Shown: positions 24,222 through 38,300 of the stretch, piece by piece
How positions within the stretch are numbered: the first letter of the stretch is position 1
Layout of the letters: the number at the start of each line of letters is the position of its first letter
NCBI GenBank assembly: GCA_022113835.1
Contig: JAILWY010000019.1
Coordinates: forward strand, 6,782,001 to 6,846,000
From: Atopsyche davidsoni
Lineage: Eukaryota > Arthropoda > Insecta > Trichoptera > Hydrobiosidae
DNA length: 64,000 bases
Direction: 5' to 3'
Position numbers and translations under genes: made by a program
Notes under the pieces: model-generated
The model's input: the letters and a program-made list of their open reading frames with translations, nothing else
The model's database searches: none
Told to the model about the DNA's origin: nothing

Positions 24222-24537
24222 AAAAAAAACTGTCTGTACAATCCTGCTTGGTCGGAAATCGAAGATTTGCTATCGTCTGGTCAGTCATCGCATCACAGAC
24301 ACGATCTGACAGCTAGAGTTTTCAAACAGAAACTCACGGATCTCACGATAAAAAATCATATTTACGGCGAAGTGCAATGCTAGATGAATTCGATTGAATG
24401 GCAAAAACGGGGTTTACCGCACGCTCATAGTCTAATTTGGCTGAAAGAAAAAAAATGTCCCAACTCAAATCGATAGTGTTATATCTGCTGAACTACCAAA
24501 TCAACACGAAGATCCGGTATTTTATTTCTTTATTTAG
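24222..24537 (+). pseudogene. Helitron Rep/helicase protein fragment, broken
   Basis: The plus frame reads NPAWSEIEDLL, then HHRHDLTARVFKQKL, then NHIYGEV, an in-frame TAG at 24381-24383, then SIEWQKRGLPHAHSLIWL. A further TAG (24474) and a one-base shift are followed by VISAELPNQHEDPV. This order is that of the Helitron-like N-terminal/Rep region; the HAH in GLPHAHSLIWL is the HUH-type motif of the rolling-circle nuclease. The stop sits where the family usually has Trp (TGG to TAG). Upstream and downstream parts, including the helicase, are not found, so this is a fossil fragment. Element ends (5' TC, 3' hairpin-CTRR) were not located. Confidence 0.8.
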
Positions 24538-27204
24538 CGTAGTAGCACGCGCCGGGTATCCGTTAGTATTTACTAAAGAAGAATTTAAAATTCCATTTGT
24601 TTACCCACTTAACCCGAAAAGTAATGCTGGTATAATTTGTTGTTAAACAACAGTTAGATCTGTGTCAAAGTCAACATCTGTAAGACGGGGCCGCACACTT
24701 CCGCAACAGCCTCCAGATTGTCGAAAACTATGAACTGACCCAAGGACGGTGAATTCACAGAAGGCATTATTGGGTTCAATTTGGTCCAGCCGGCACGGAG
24801 GCTGTATTCACGGAGATATTTGATTTGTGAAATGCTTCGTACGAAAACAAAGCAACAAACATCAAAGCTCGGCTGCTAAACAAAACATCAGAGCGCCTGT
24901 ACAGGTCGCCTCGTAGTTATCTCGATCCTCGAACATTTCACTCAGCTCTACAGGGTGTTTTGCATATCGTGGTATTTATTCTAATAATAAAAATTTAATA
25001 CAAAATTTTAGACAATTCATTAGTTAAATTCGTTTATACAGAATTACACGATCCTCGAACATTTAATATTTACATCATATTGAATAATAATTTATTAATA
25101 CGTTTCTGTGCTTTCATTCGTACATTTATAAGTAAAATTGAGTACATTTAAATTGTACAACTTCAGGCCAGCTTGTAGTTATCACGACCCTCGAATATTT
25201 CACTCTGCTCCCAGGTTATTTCACAACTCGTAGTATTTAAACCAAATAAATAAAATTGAGCGTCAATTTTTAAGATCAATTCGTTTATATAATTTATGAA
25301 TTATAATTAGAGGTATAAACTTTTTGATGTAAAAAGTAAAGGTGTAGTATATTATTTTATATGTATTATATCGAGTTGTTCTAAAAGCGATAAACTCAAA
25401 CAGACAAATATTATATTCCAAAATAATAAGAAACTTACGAAAAAACGCCCATATTTTATTTTAACAGAATCACGCAGTATAGTTAAAAAAAATATGAACA
25501 ATGACTCTTTGTAGATGCATCTGCTTTCGGGTTCGAGTTAAAATAAAATAATAGAAATACTTTTAGTAATATTAGTTACTATTTACTCTTCAGTTCTGTG
25601 TCAAATCTAAGTTTTGTAAATAAACACAATTTTACAATTGATTCAATATTAAAATACATATTTGTGATAGAGCATTGAACGCTTTTAGATATACATTTAA
25701 TTTTTGTATCATAAATCTACACAATAAGACAGTCTCGTATTTCACGGATGATTATGAATTTGTATATTTACCACTCGTATTATAATAAAACATTTCAATT
25801 TATATTTAACCAATCGATAAGAGTAATAATAAACCACGACGGATATCTCGCGACAGCTTAGTTTCAATTTCTACGAATTTTGATTATTCTCCCATTACTC
25901 GGTGTGTCAGAAATCATGATATTTTTACCAATTTAAAAAAAACAAGATGAAATATGATAATTTAAAATTAGATTTGTAACAAATACATTTTATAAAAAAA
26001 AAAAAAAAACAATTTTCACCTCACTTCTTTAAATTAAAAAAAAAAATTCCAAAATAACACTAAACATTTATAATAATTTGAACGTACATGTATTTGAATA
26101 TTTAAGTATGATATAAAATTACTGAAAAATCCCATTTAACAAATTCAGGCGTTCGAGGCTTGTAATCTTTCATGCAAAAGAAAAGCCGCAGAGACTTTAT
26201 CACATCGGATTATCTGAGCTCAGGGAGCTGAAGATGCTCCAGATTGACGGAAACCGGCAAACACCATAGCGTGCCATCGCCGGCACAATGGAGCAAAAAT
26301 AACGGCAGACGCTCGGTAATCCCATCTTCAACCCTTGGTATTTTAAAATACAACAGAAAAAAACGAAGCCTTTCATTCATTAAATCTAAATTTATTATTT
26401 CCAAATTCGGTGTACCTGCAGTAATTATAAAATATAGCAATAAAACCGTTATGGGTTGTATTCTTTTCAAATATTGGTTGCCATTTTCTACTTTGTGGCG
26501 AATTTCAGCTTAACTGGACGTTGAAAAAATGCTCAAAAAAAACTATACGTATTCGTTATGTGAATGGCAAAACCACCTCTCGTGTCAAAACTTTATTTTC
26601 TTTCAAATTAAAAATCCAATTATAATCTCATGAAATTCAGTGTCGGTTAGCGAAATTATACTCTGCCCTGAGTTTCGAGTTTTTTTATCGAAAAAAAAAA
26701 TCCTTATAAAATAGCCTGGCATGGCGCTCAAATAGTCTTATGAAAAGCGAGCTTGATTAGAAAACGAAAAACCACAGCTTTCCTGCGCCGAGCAATCAAG
26801 TAATTTCCAGAACCTCTGGAGGAAGCTTCACACTTCCTCTGGTAGTGAAATCACTTCCAAGGGGTGGCTACCCCCGCGGGGTTCCATTGAAATAAATGCG
26901 AAAAAAAACTTAGCGGTAATTAAATACTCAATAGGTCCGCATTAAAAACTAGTAAAAGATTGCATACATAAAACGAACTGAATATATTTATTAAAATACA
27001 TCTTGACCCAATATCGTAAAAGCATTGTACAAGCAATAGAATGCATTGATTCGTGAATGTGGCCTGGAAATTGTGATATATATTTTTTGTAAGCTATTTT
27101 GCCTTTCGAGGGAATTTTCAAAACGACTTCAATGTAAAATTGCACACACCGAACAAAAAATACGGATATTTATTATTACTAATATGATTCTGATCTAATA
27201 TGAT
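24538..27204. other. intergenic stretch, no gene seen
   Basis: The first 420 bases are moderately GC-rich (24656-24960) and may be further remains of the neighbouring element or an unrelated remnant. I could not align any frame. Two related words (CTCGTAGTTATCTCGATCCTCGAA at about 24910 and TTGTAGTTATCACGACCCTCGAA at about 25170, shown here shortened in comparison) mark a loose duplication. A GC-richer patch lies at 26760-26890. The rest is AT-rich. Confidence 0.4.
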
Positions 27205-27475
27205 CAAATGAAATTCTGATTTGTGTGGGATTTGAACCCACATCCCCAGGCTTACATGTCCGGTGTACTGACCATTGAACTAACGAACCACATCCATTAA
27301 TTGATAATTTTTAACAATCATACTCTACATATGAACCAATGCGCCCAGGCCAACCAATATTTTTGTCATATCTAACCAATATTCTAATAATCTTATATGT
27401 GTGAACTAATGTGCCTAATCATATTAGTAATCACTTGATTGACGTTCAATCCAAAAAATAGACATACGATTACTA
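27205..27475 (-). repeat. tRNA-derived SINE-like element, tRNA-like head on the minus strand (copy C)
   Basis: Minus-strand reading of 27215-27290 gives TTAGTTCAATGGTCAG (A-box-like), ACACCGGACATGTAAGC (anticodon-arm-like) and GTGGGTTCAAATCCCAC (T arm with a perfect B box). Beyond it the plus strand continues with AATTTTTAACAATCATA, then CCAGGCCAACCAATAT. After that come the same arm words as in copies A and B (GAACTAATGTGCCTAATCAT) and a terminal ATTGACGT-CAATCC-AAAAAATAGACAT motif also seen at 39230-39260. This looks like a composite of SINE head and fold-back tail. Confidence 0.75.
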
Positions 27476-30400
27476 TTTACTTTAATTCAGTTTATTCTGA
27501 GTATTTTGGAATACGATATTCTAGAGCAGAGTGGAAAATTAATTAATTAACAGATTTTGATGATTTGATGTGAATTACTGAATGGGAATCAACATTCAAT
27601 GTAATCAGTGGACGTAGTTGACATCATGTCAATCATTGTCCACTCGAACGCTTGTCCCGCAGCTGTAGCACGTAGCAACAAAGCTTTGTGAAGCTCGACA
27701 TGACTGTAGCGCTTGTCAATATACTTCACTTTAACATGAGAAGCAAACGACTGACGATGCAATTTCAATGCAAAACCCGCGGCCAAAAAGCTTAATCACG
27801 CCCAGTTTCTAAATGACTGATTAACCAAATATATAAAATTAAAAAACACACACACTTCCAACATCACACTTCCGGGAGGAAGTCTATAAAAAAAATAATA
27901 AAAATCAGCAAAATAATTTCAAGAACTCGTAGGTCGTTTTTGAAGGATCATATAAATATGTTTAGTTTTATAATGTGTTTTTTTTTTTAAATCGAGTATT
28001 TTCAGTTTAACTGTTATCAGGAAATTCAGTATTTTCAAGAGTTTTTTGTGACTTATTCGAGGCAAAAAATAATACATCGTGCCCGCTGAAGCGGATTTCA
28101 CAGTCTACTGCGCTCACTACACAGGGCTACTTATCACGTCATATTGGATTTTAAATTATGGAAATATGATATCAAATCGTATTATCTTGTATTCTAACAA
28201 GTTGATACGTCTCTTGAGCATAATAAGTTTATCGATGAATGGTAACTCTTCACAGAGGACATATGGGTTATTGGGCAAAAATAATGAATTGTATAATACG
28301 CTGCGATACAGTTTTGAAGATGGTTTTCTTGCACCATATTCTAGATAAGCATATGCTCGTCTAATATTAGTTTTAAAGCACTAGAAATATACGACTGTTA
28401 AATTTAAAAAAAGCTTAAGTTTCAGTGATGAATATCTATTTTTAACACTGTTTGGGTTTTTAACTTACTAGAAAAATAAATACTGTGACAGCGCGAAAAC
28501 TAATAATCACTCCTAAAGCCGAGTATTTTTGCATTATAGTTAAGAAGTAAAGGGTGAAATTGTTGTTTTGTTAGAGCAACAGTATTGTTATTGAATATAA
28601 AGCAAAAATAAATTAACAATGTGACAGTGCAAAGATTGAAAAGCACCCAACAATCCGACAAAACATAGGTTATTGAATACTCTCTTACATTAAGTACTAC
28701 TGTACTAATAAGTTTTAGTATTGAAGTAAAGAGTTAAACTTTCTCTTTTGACAAACAAAGAAAGAGAAAACTATTGCCTGGATTGCTGGGATATCAAGTG
28801 GCACGTTTTATGAGAGCTTTATGTTATATTTCATACATAATTACCACAGAGAAATAAGCTCTTAGCTCCGTGCTTTCCGATCGCCAACTTTTTATTGAGG
28901 CCGAGTTTCTTCGGTCGGAAGGTTCGGAAACTTTATTTTAATATCGAAAGGGATATTTTCTTAGAGCACAACCCCTCAACTTTATTCAGTATGATGTTTA
29001 CATTTCTCTTCCGGTGATGGTTATCAGAACATATTATGTAAAAGGTCTTAAATATTAAATTTTTAAAAAAAATCCGTCTTTGAGTACAGCGATTACGAAT
29101 TGTATATAGCGTGAGATTTGTTAAAATGAAACATTTCTTAAAATTTCAACATACGATTTTGTTGCATTTTACTTATGTTTTAAAAGCAAAAGCTGCTTTT
29201 TTTAAAGGAAAAATATATAAGTGGTACAAAAAGTTTGAGTTTGGCGACTGTTGTTATAATTAATGTTAGGTTTTGGGTGTTCTGCCTTTTTTGTTTAAAT
29301 ATTTTGGTCCAGGGAATATTTTCTGAGGATGGCCCCAGAACCAAGGACAAAATATTGGGTTACCAGGAACCATATTTATTTTTATATAAAAAATAGCATA
29401 GATTATATATCAACTCTGTTGAGTAGCTTTATAAAAAAGTAAAATAAAATATGAAACCTAAAAATAATACCACTCGTCGTATGGCACTCTGTAGAATAAA
29501 AGAGAAGCTTTTATTGTTTGGTGCATTTTCAATCAATAGAGCCGAAACATTTCGTAATGTTCAGATTTTTAAAAACAAAAACTGTTTGACGTTTTTAATG
29601 AAGCAAAAATCCAATATAATGTATTTACAGTTTATTGAAAACATTTCCACGGCTACCTTGAGCACTGAGAGCTCTGGGAATAAAATATAATAAATGGACT
29701 TGCTTACTGCTTCCAATAAATCATTGCAAGCATCATCAGTGATTTTATCGGGTTTAATATCTAATTCGTGTATTTTTTAGACTAGCACGTCATAATTTTC
29801 AAGCCAACAACTAGCTTGTGTAGTTTGCTAGTAAGTCTACGCGTCGATTAATGAAATGTCAACTCATCAGAGGTAATACGTAAATTTACATAGGATGTTG
29901 ATACACATAAGTCCGATTATTGCAGAGATCGGTTCTGAAGACGATAGCGATGGACACAATCGATCGTGCGTTTCAAATGATCGATTCATACGAATGAATA
30001 ATCTTAACAAAATATACAGTGTACCCTCCGCGATAAACTGGGTATGATTATAATAAAAATTATTAAATAATCAAATACGTATTGCTTAGTTCCTGGGAAA
30101 ATGCGATCGTTTTTATACTGGGCGGCTCAGAAAAAGTAATTTTCTTCTAAAGCAAGCATTCGGAAATCGAGTTTAAAAGGCTAAGAAAATCAAACATTTG
30201 ACCGGAAATTAAAAAAAAAAATCGAGTCGGTGAAAGTATAATTTTGATAACATTTTTTGCGGATGTTGGGCTGTGTTTAATTTGAAGTTGCCGACGTTTC
30301 GGTCCCGGTTGTACGGTCATCTTTGGGAATCGAAAATCGTACTTATGTTCCTGAAGATTCGGGACCGAAACTACGCTCGATAATCGTGTTTTTCTGGCAT

Positions 30401-32374
30401 CAAGGTAAAATTCGATTAATCGACTGCTCGCATCGCTATTGTGGAGATCTCTGTCGATCTGGTCTTGTCAGACGAGAGCGAAACGCGATGTCTCCCTCGA
30501 CTAGATAAACTATATATTTGCACTGGGGTTGAAAATGATGAAACTCCGATTGTTATATTTGACTATAAACCCACCCCCGGTTTCTGGGTATACAAAAGTT
30601 TCAGATTCATATCACTGGGCTGGGCCATCTGAGCGTATGCATTGATTACAATACAACCATTTGCACAATGCTAAAAGTGGGTCAGAGAAGTAATGGAAAG
30701 CCTGAGATTATTCGAAACCCCCAAAGCGAACAGCCTGTTAAGATCTACCACAGTTACGTCATGCTCTCACTGGATCCATTCAAAATGTAAATTCACCAAA
30801 AATATTATCATAATAATATGATCATAAAAAAAAAACTTTTAGTTGAACTTGAACGCAAACTACCACCGTGAGTTAAAAGAATATCCATGTTATTCAGAGT
30901 CATTTAATAACCCATAGACTAATTATGGCGCCATAGCTTTCGTTATACTTCATTTTTTAGTTTATATATGTGTTTAGCGAAGATTTAGGCGCAATTAACG
31001 TAAACGCATAAAACTTTTAACGAACTTTAACGCAATTAAACCACGGTTTAAATATAACCGGCTAAAGCAAATGTTTTTGCAAAATACAATCAATCTTTCA
31101 ACCAGTCGTTACTTTATCACTTGGCATAAATATTAACCATTTTTACGGGTGTGAAGTAATATTGATTACAAAAGTACTTGGTGTATATTTTCTAAATATA
31201 CTAACCATACCGAGAAATAGAAAGGTTAACAGAACGTATACAATAAGAACATAGAATAAATAAAAAAAAACAACTACACATTTTATAATATCGGGTTTTC
31301 AATGTAATAATAACTCTTTGATTATTTTTTTTTATAATTAATTGTTTATTGCGATTTATGAGTTGGATTACTAGCTGAAAATTGTCCGAAATTCGCTCTA
31401 AAACCATACAATAAGGGTTTTGCCATTCGCCCCTTTATTGATATATACGCATGTAAACAATGGATAATATTCTCGTCTAGTTATTGGACCACAAGGGGAC
31501 AAAATAGTGGGAAACTGTGTCCTTTGTTCGGTAAAAAAAAAATTAAACTACTTGTAATCACATTTCTTTGAATTCACTGTAATTAAGTGTTGTATTTTTC
31601 TTATGAATGATTTAAATGCAATCCATTTTCATTTTATATCTAATTTAATGGAATTTCACCGAGTAATTATTCGGTTAATACTGAGTAATATCAATGAATA
31701 ATATCTTGCCATGCTAAAATGTAGTTAGTTGATTATAAAATATTTAATGGCAAGATTTATTGGGGCTGCTCTGTACTTCTTTGGCATCCTGTATCAGTAT
31801 GAGTTTTTATTTTAAATTAATAATATTAATAAATCTGCGGTTATAACTAACCACTCAATCCGAGAAGTATCGACATTTTTTAACAGAACTTAATGGGGTA
31901 TCCATTATTAATATTATTTATATTGTGGTATTTTCTAAGAATGGGAGTTTGGAAGCATAAGCGTTGCCACTTTGTGAATATCCATTTTATATAATATTTT
32001 TATAATACATTCGTAGTCAAACTTAGGAATTTAAATTATTTTTGTTGGTGCTATATTATTTATCTTAAAAGGAACCTATAAGTAAGTTTTAGACAGTTTC
32101 ATTCATTATGCAAGCATGTTTCAACTTATACCATTTTCAAGCATTTTTTCTTCGGTATTGTAATTAAACTAATGCATTATTGATTTCCGTAGCTCTTTGA
32201 TAAGTCTCGTATTTTTTTAGTACTTACATTCGCATTGGATCAAATTGAATATACAATATTACTTATGTCTCCAGGACATTGCTTCAAGCTATATATTAGA
32301 GAAAAGGACAATTAAAGCTACAAAGAGACGTTGTGTTGAACTGTAGTATAAAATAGACGATTAGAAACAAGACA
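27476..32374. other. intergenic stretch upstream of the GPCR gene
   Basis: No coding region recognised in about 4.9 kb. A perfect 11-bp inverted repeat GTTTCGGTCCC / GGGACCGAAAC (30296-30306 and 30361-30371) sits in a GC-richer patch (30280-30500). The last 80 bases before the GPCR ATG contain TATAAAATAG (about 32347), which could be a TATA-like element or simply 5' UTR. No transcription start can be placed from sequence. Confidence 0.45.
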
Positions 32375-35300
32375 ATGGTGCTTTCCACTGTCGCACCCGT
32401 CGCTAGTTGTATCGAGAAGATCACGATGGATAACACCACAAAGCAAGTCTTCGAGAACACCACCATCGACAGCATGGTTGAGAGCACGGGCACGACGCTC
32501 TTGGGCACGAACACGACCATGTTCCTGTACAACAACATACGGAACATCAGCAACCCACCGTCGATTCCGGAAGAGCTACGCTTGCACTACCAGATAGCGG
32601 TGCCGCTGATGATGGTGTTCTGCTTCGCATCGACGTGCATAAACCTGAAAATCCTCGCCACAGCCTTTTGGATAAAGAGGCCCATGTCCCCGACGCTGCA
32701 AATCAGCCTGAGCCTCGCTGGGGGCGACAGTTACTCAGCTTTCACCATGGGGATGGGGTTGGTTATTAACAGCTGGTTGCCAGCCCTCAAGCTCATCGAA
32801 CTCGACTCCCAGTGCCCCTTACTCGTGCTAGAAGCTCTCAGGTAAGAAATGCTCTATAGAGCCTTCTGCGCACGCGATTCATCCATATATTTGTCGTCAT
32901 GTGCTTTGGTGGTTAATTATCATGCATGAAATTAAAAAAATATACATTTCGATGTTACTACGTCAGTTCTAATTGACAAGCCTATATTGAGCTTTACGCT
33001 TTGCAAAAACTGCTTCGGTATATTTTTTTAACACACTCAAAATTTCAAAAACGAAACTTTTCGAGTGTATCCAGCCGCTTTCGGATCAAGCCATCGAAAA
33101 TTTAATACAAAAAAATGGTTGAATCCCGAAGTTGATCATCCTAGTCAATGAAATAATACGACAACTTAATCGTGTCTCAACGAAACCTTTTCGTTCCAAT
33201 TTTTACTGAATCAGTGTCAATTAAAAAAAAAATTAATTAAAAATTCCGATGCTCTCTCGGCAATAGAACTCAAACATTGTTATTCATAGATCAAAAATTT
33301 GCGCACGCTATCATTTGATTTCTCGGATCACGCAAATGGAAAATGTTAAGAATAAATAAACTACCGGTTATTAGTACGAAAAATATTTAAGTAAACGCTA
33401 TTCTCTCGCTAAACCAAACAACGCTGTGGATATTTTCATAGATACAAGTAATCATTCTTAGCTTTCACTTAAAATTTATCGCTTACGGTTAACCAAGTAT
33501 ATTTATGTATATGCTTTAATTTATATTTTTTTATTTAGTTTAACATTAAATGTTAATATATTTTTCCATAAGTATGTTGTAATGTGATGTTTTATTTAAG
33601 AACACATTTGCATAATATATAATAGTTGGAGATGGTGGAGTAGTCGTGTTGATATTTTATTCAATTTATAATAATTTATATTTTAACAGCGAATTTGATC
33701 AGCCATATGGCTAGAAGATGAATAATGAATGTTATCACTTAGTCATTTAGCTATTTATATTTTGTGGTTATATATATTTTTCAAGTAAACAGAGATTCAT
33801 TGATGAAATATTGGAATCATACTATCTAAGAAATCCATTGTTTTCCTTTAAAAGTCGCTGCACTTGCCATGCTTAGATCTTTCAGTTTAGATTTTTTCAA
33901 CTCGCGCGTAGGTTTTTTTTTAAATACTATTTGACGTCATTGACAATATATATTATTCAACAAAAATTCACAACGACTTTATAGAAAGTTTAAAAACAAT
34001 GGCCAATATTCGCGCATTAAGGGTAGCGGGAGTGTTGACAAGATGGACGAACAAGTTGAGATAAATTTTACGAAGATTCAAGAGTTGTTTCGCAAATTAA
34101 GCTCTGTAAGCCATCGCCAGATAAGAATGACAAGCTCTTGATTGCCTAGGCATATATATTTTTTCAGATTTTATAAGAACAAGCATTAATAGTAGGAGAC
34201 GATACGAATTGAAGTAAAGCATTTAAAGGCAGCTGCAATTAGAAACAGCAACTCAATGATCTGAAACTAGATCTAACTACTAGACCACGAAGCGACTGAA
34301 AGCTCTAACATTAAACATAACCTTGTTTAAAACATTTCGCAGGTCAGCTGTGAAAATAATAACACGCTGTTAATGAAACTCATCGCACAAGCTTTTGAGC
34401 GAAGCTTTTTATACTATATACTGAAATTTTTTTCAAACGAGAATAATAATAATTTATTATTCATCGCCATCTACATAATATGTATGCGAAAATGTATCTG
34501 CGCGTCTTTAACGACGTTGAGCTTTTTCATCACGTTCGACTATTTCCTCTATAAATAAAAGTCACCATCGTGACTTTATTGGAAAATAGTGATACAAAGT
34601 AACAAAAAAATCCGTGACCTATATTGCTGCTTTACGATAATATTAATGAAAAATGTGTAAAAAGTGTACTAGCGCATCATTATTAAAAAATTCTCAGTGC
34701 TTTATATATTTCCCTTATATATTGAGATGAATAATAACATGAAATAAAAAAACTTGTTACTAAATACTACTACACGCTGGAAGGCATTTTCATAATGAAT
34801 ATTAATATAAAATACCGAAAAGAAAATAAAAATATCGATGCTACTTCTTTGGAAGGATATATATGGCATTTGTGTGAAATCACATGAGCGCGTCATTGAG
34901 AGCTTTTTAAACGGACTCCACCTACTACCTTAACAGTTTTAAGGCATTATCATGACACTAATGGTGAATGTTAATTTAAAACATAGAAAAAAGAGAAAAA
35001 GCAATATAAATGTTGCTGCTTTGCGATGATATCTATGCCATGTACTTGAAATTGGATAAACGCGTTATTATAAGAACAGTCAGAGAGCTTTTTTCTACAG
35101 ATTAAAAGACATCACACTGCTGATGCGATGAATAAAAAAATACCGAAAAAAAGGAATAGAAATATCAAAATTACTGCTTTGCGATGATATATATGGCTTG
35201 TACTTGAAATTGGATAAACGCGTTATTATAAGAACAGTCAGAGAGCTTTTTTCTACAGATTAAAAGACATCACACTGCTGATGTGATGAATAAAAAAATA

Positions 35301-38300
35301 CAGAAAAAAAGGAATTGAAATATCAAAATTACTGCTTTGCGATGATATCTATAGCGTGTGTGTGAAATCTGATTGGTGCGTCATTACAAAAAAACGGCCT
35401 GAGAGCTTTTGAACGAACTTCGTCTACTTTTTCCACAGGTTGGGAGGCATTATCATGACGTTGATGCACCTCCTGTTTCTGGCTCTGAACCATTATCTGG
35501 GCATCGTGCGCCCCCTGCATTATGCGTCAGTCATGACTCGACGAAACACGCTCCTGGCGCTGGTCTTCATATGGATCATGTCCATCTCGTCGTTCTTCGT
35601 TTACTTCAGCTTCCTCGAAAACGACGGCTTCCAAGTGAATAAGTGTGGATACGAGTAAGTTGACCGACAACGGCCTGGCACGTTCTTCGTTGTGTGCAGT
35701 CGTCGTGAAAGCAACGGTGTTGTAACGCAGGGGTCGTCATTTTCAATCGTTAAACTCAATTGTGAGTTGTATGAGCATCGGCAGTTGATTTTCAGATTTT
35801 CAGTTTTATCGTTTGACCTTCCCTGTCTCCTGGAAGTGGCTTCAGTAACGGCGACAAAACACAAGAAGCGAAATAAAATTGAAGCTTTGTGATGCGATAA
35901 TATATGTTACCACGAATTAAACCAAAATGTATATCAAAGCAAATATTTTAATCAACGCTACGACGTCATGTTATCCCCCAAGGGGATGACACATTTTTTG
36001 ATCTAGAAGTGACGGTTTTTGAGTTACAGCGCTGTTGCGATTCTACAACAGACCGGTTTAATTTGTAATACTTGATATTTTAATGACAAAAAAACAATAA
36101 ACTAGCAAGGATGTTACTGCCATTTTTTTTGTCAGCGTTTTCGCATATCACAAATAGCGAAAGCGCTCACAACAACAAAAAAAATGACCGCAATCTCTTA
36201 GCCATTTTGTTATTTATAATTGTTGCTTTGTGTGACACTCACTTCGATAAAACCTCTCGAACCACATTACAATAAAAAAAAAACCATTTAATTACTAACC
36301 TGTATAGTAACCGGAGACTCACTACACTATTTTCCCGAAGAAAACATTGGCTCAACATAAATATATTCTCAGTGAGATGGTCGCCAACCTCCTCTGATAG
36401 AAAGATAGTACATTTAACAAAAAAACGGCACAACACCCAAGAGCCGATTATTATTATATTTCATACTGAAACACAAATAACAAGTATCATACTATTTTCA
36501 AGCCTATCGGCTGCTTAAATTTCTTTACAAGGATTGTTGTGTAACCTTGGATCCCAAAGTTGGTGTTTCTGTCCCCTTCAGGTTCCTGAAGAAGCAACAC
36601 TTCCGGTTGCTGTTCTCCTCCCTGTTTTTCGGCCCCTTCTTGCTCATGTCTTTTATTTACGCACATATATTTATAATTGTGCGCCGTCACCAATCTACCC
36701 GGCGGATGTTCAGTCGAACCGGAAGCATGGCAATGAGACAACTGGACGTGGTAACTACCCCCTGCATTTATGTATTCATGAAAAAAATCATCCATACAAG
36801 TACAGCGTGTTTCAACCTTAGAATAAACCTGAAAAAGTACTCGGCGCCACTTTATTGTTAGTATTTATATATTTTACGTTCCGTTTGCGTTTATTTCGTA
36901 TTTATTTTTTACGACAAGTTAAATATGGCTGTATTCTTCGGAATGTGATGTTAGATAAAATAAAACACAATTTTCTTCATCTATTCAACAAGAGTTCACA
37001 CAATTCACTGTCAGTTTAGATTTTTGTATAAAATTAATATATACAAGGTAATCAAACAGTATTTTTTTGATAATATATATACTTCTGTTAAGAAAACGAA
37101 ATTAAATTTGGTTTTATTTTACAATTTATGACTGTCCACATTTATTTGAACGAACATTTAATAAACTATGTGATTTTTTCTTTATTTAAACGTTTTATTA
37201 TTGTTTTTTCGTAAACTCTAAAATAAATTAAAAAAACATTGACACGAAGATATTTGTAAATATTTAATAAATTCTTTTTCTGTGCAAGTTTATAAAAGTA
37301 AACAATATTGAGGTGATCGACTCACACGTGAAATGACGAGAAAATCCTCAAAAAAATTAGGTGATATTTGTATTTTATGCCAACTTAGTTTCGAAAAAAA
37401 ACAAATTACTAGAATTTATCTCGTCGTTCTACGTATTAATCGAATACTCGAACATGGACTAAAAAAAACATTTATTTATATTTTTTACTATGCAAACATT
37501 GAATGTCAAATGGCACTTATATCTTATAGTTAATAAGAAAAATGTAAAAAATATTTATGTAAAGTTTAAAAAAAACGTAGGCTTACTTAGTGATGTAAGA
37601 AGTTGAAGGCCCAAAAGAAAATGCAATAACTACCCCATGTATTAAAGGTTGCTTGTAACTATTGTATTTACATTTAAGATTTAAATAAATAAAAAATACC
37701 TCCCCATAACCGCATTTATATTGTGTACAAAAAAATAGTGCATTTTATAAAAAAAAATGTATGCACACTGTACACACATTACCTTTAGTGTTGAAATGTA
37801 TACAGATCTTGATTAAAAATAATGTACGTATAATAATGATTAAAAAAACTTTAGAAATAGGTTAGAATAATAAATTAAGTGAGGGTTAAATTGCAATTTT
37901 AAACAGGTGTTGGTGAAATATGATTTCGAAGTATATATATATATATGTAGATGTTGTCATTGCAATGGAATAATTAGTGTCAATTTCAGAGGTTGCATCT
38001 TTATCGGGCAATAGATTTGAAGGCATTTAACTGAAAAATACGTAACTCCTGGACCTTTTCCATAACTATAATACAAACAACCCTAATTGAAATGATTCAT
38101 TGAAATCGTCAAGATTATCGGATAGGCTGTATATTTAGTGATATTTTATACTTTTAACAAATAAATGTTAGCCAAATATCTAGCAGTAAGTTGAGACATT
38201 TTTTCAGTGATCAAACTCGTTATGAAAATATTCTACGTATTTGTTTATAATTTTTGGTATCATCATTAGAACATTATATTATCCAGAGCCGTCGAAATTG

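Noticed and set aside
27215..27290. Possible functional tRNA gene on the minus strand
   Set aside because: A and B boxes are good, but the acceptor stem does not pair and the same head recurs at 39040 and 63606 with a shared tail, so it is a SINE.
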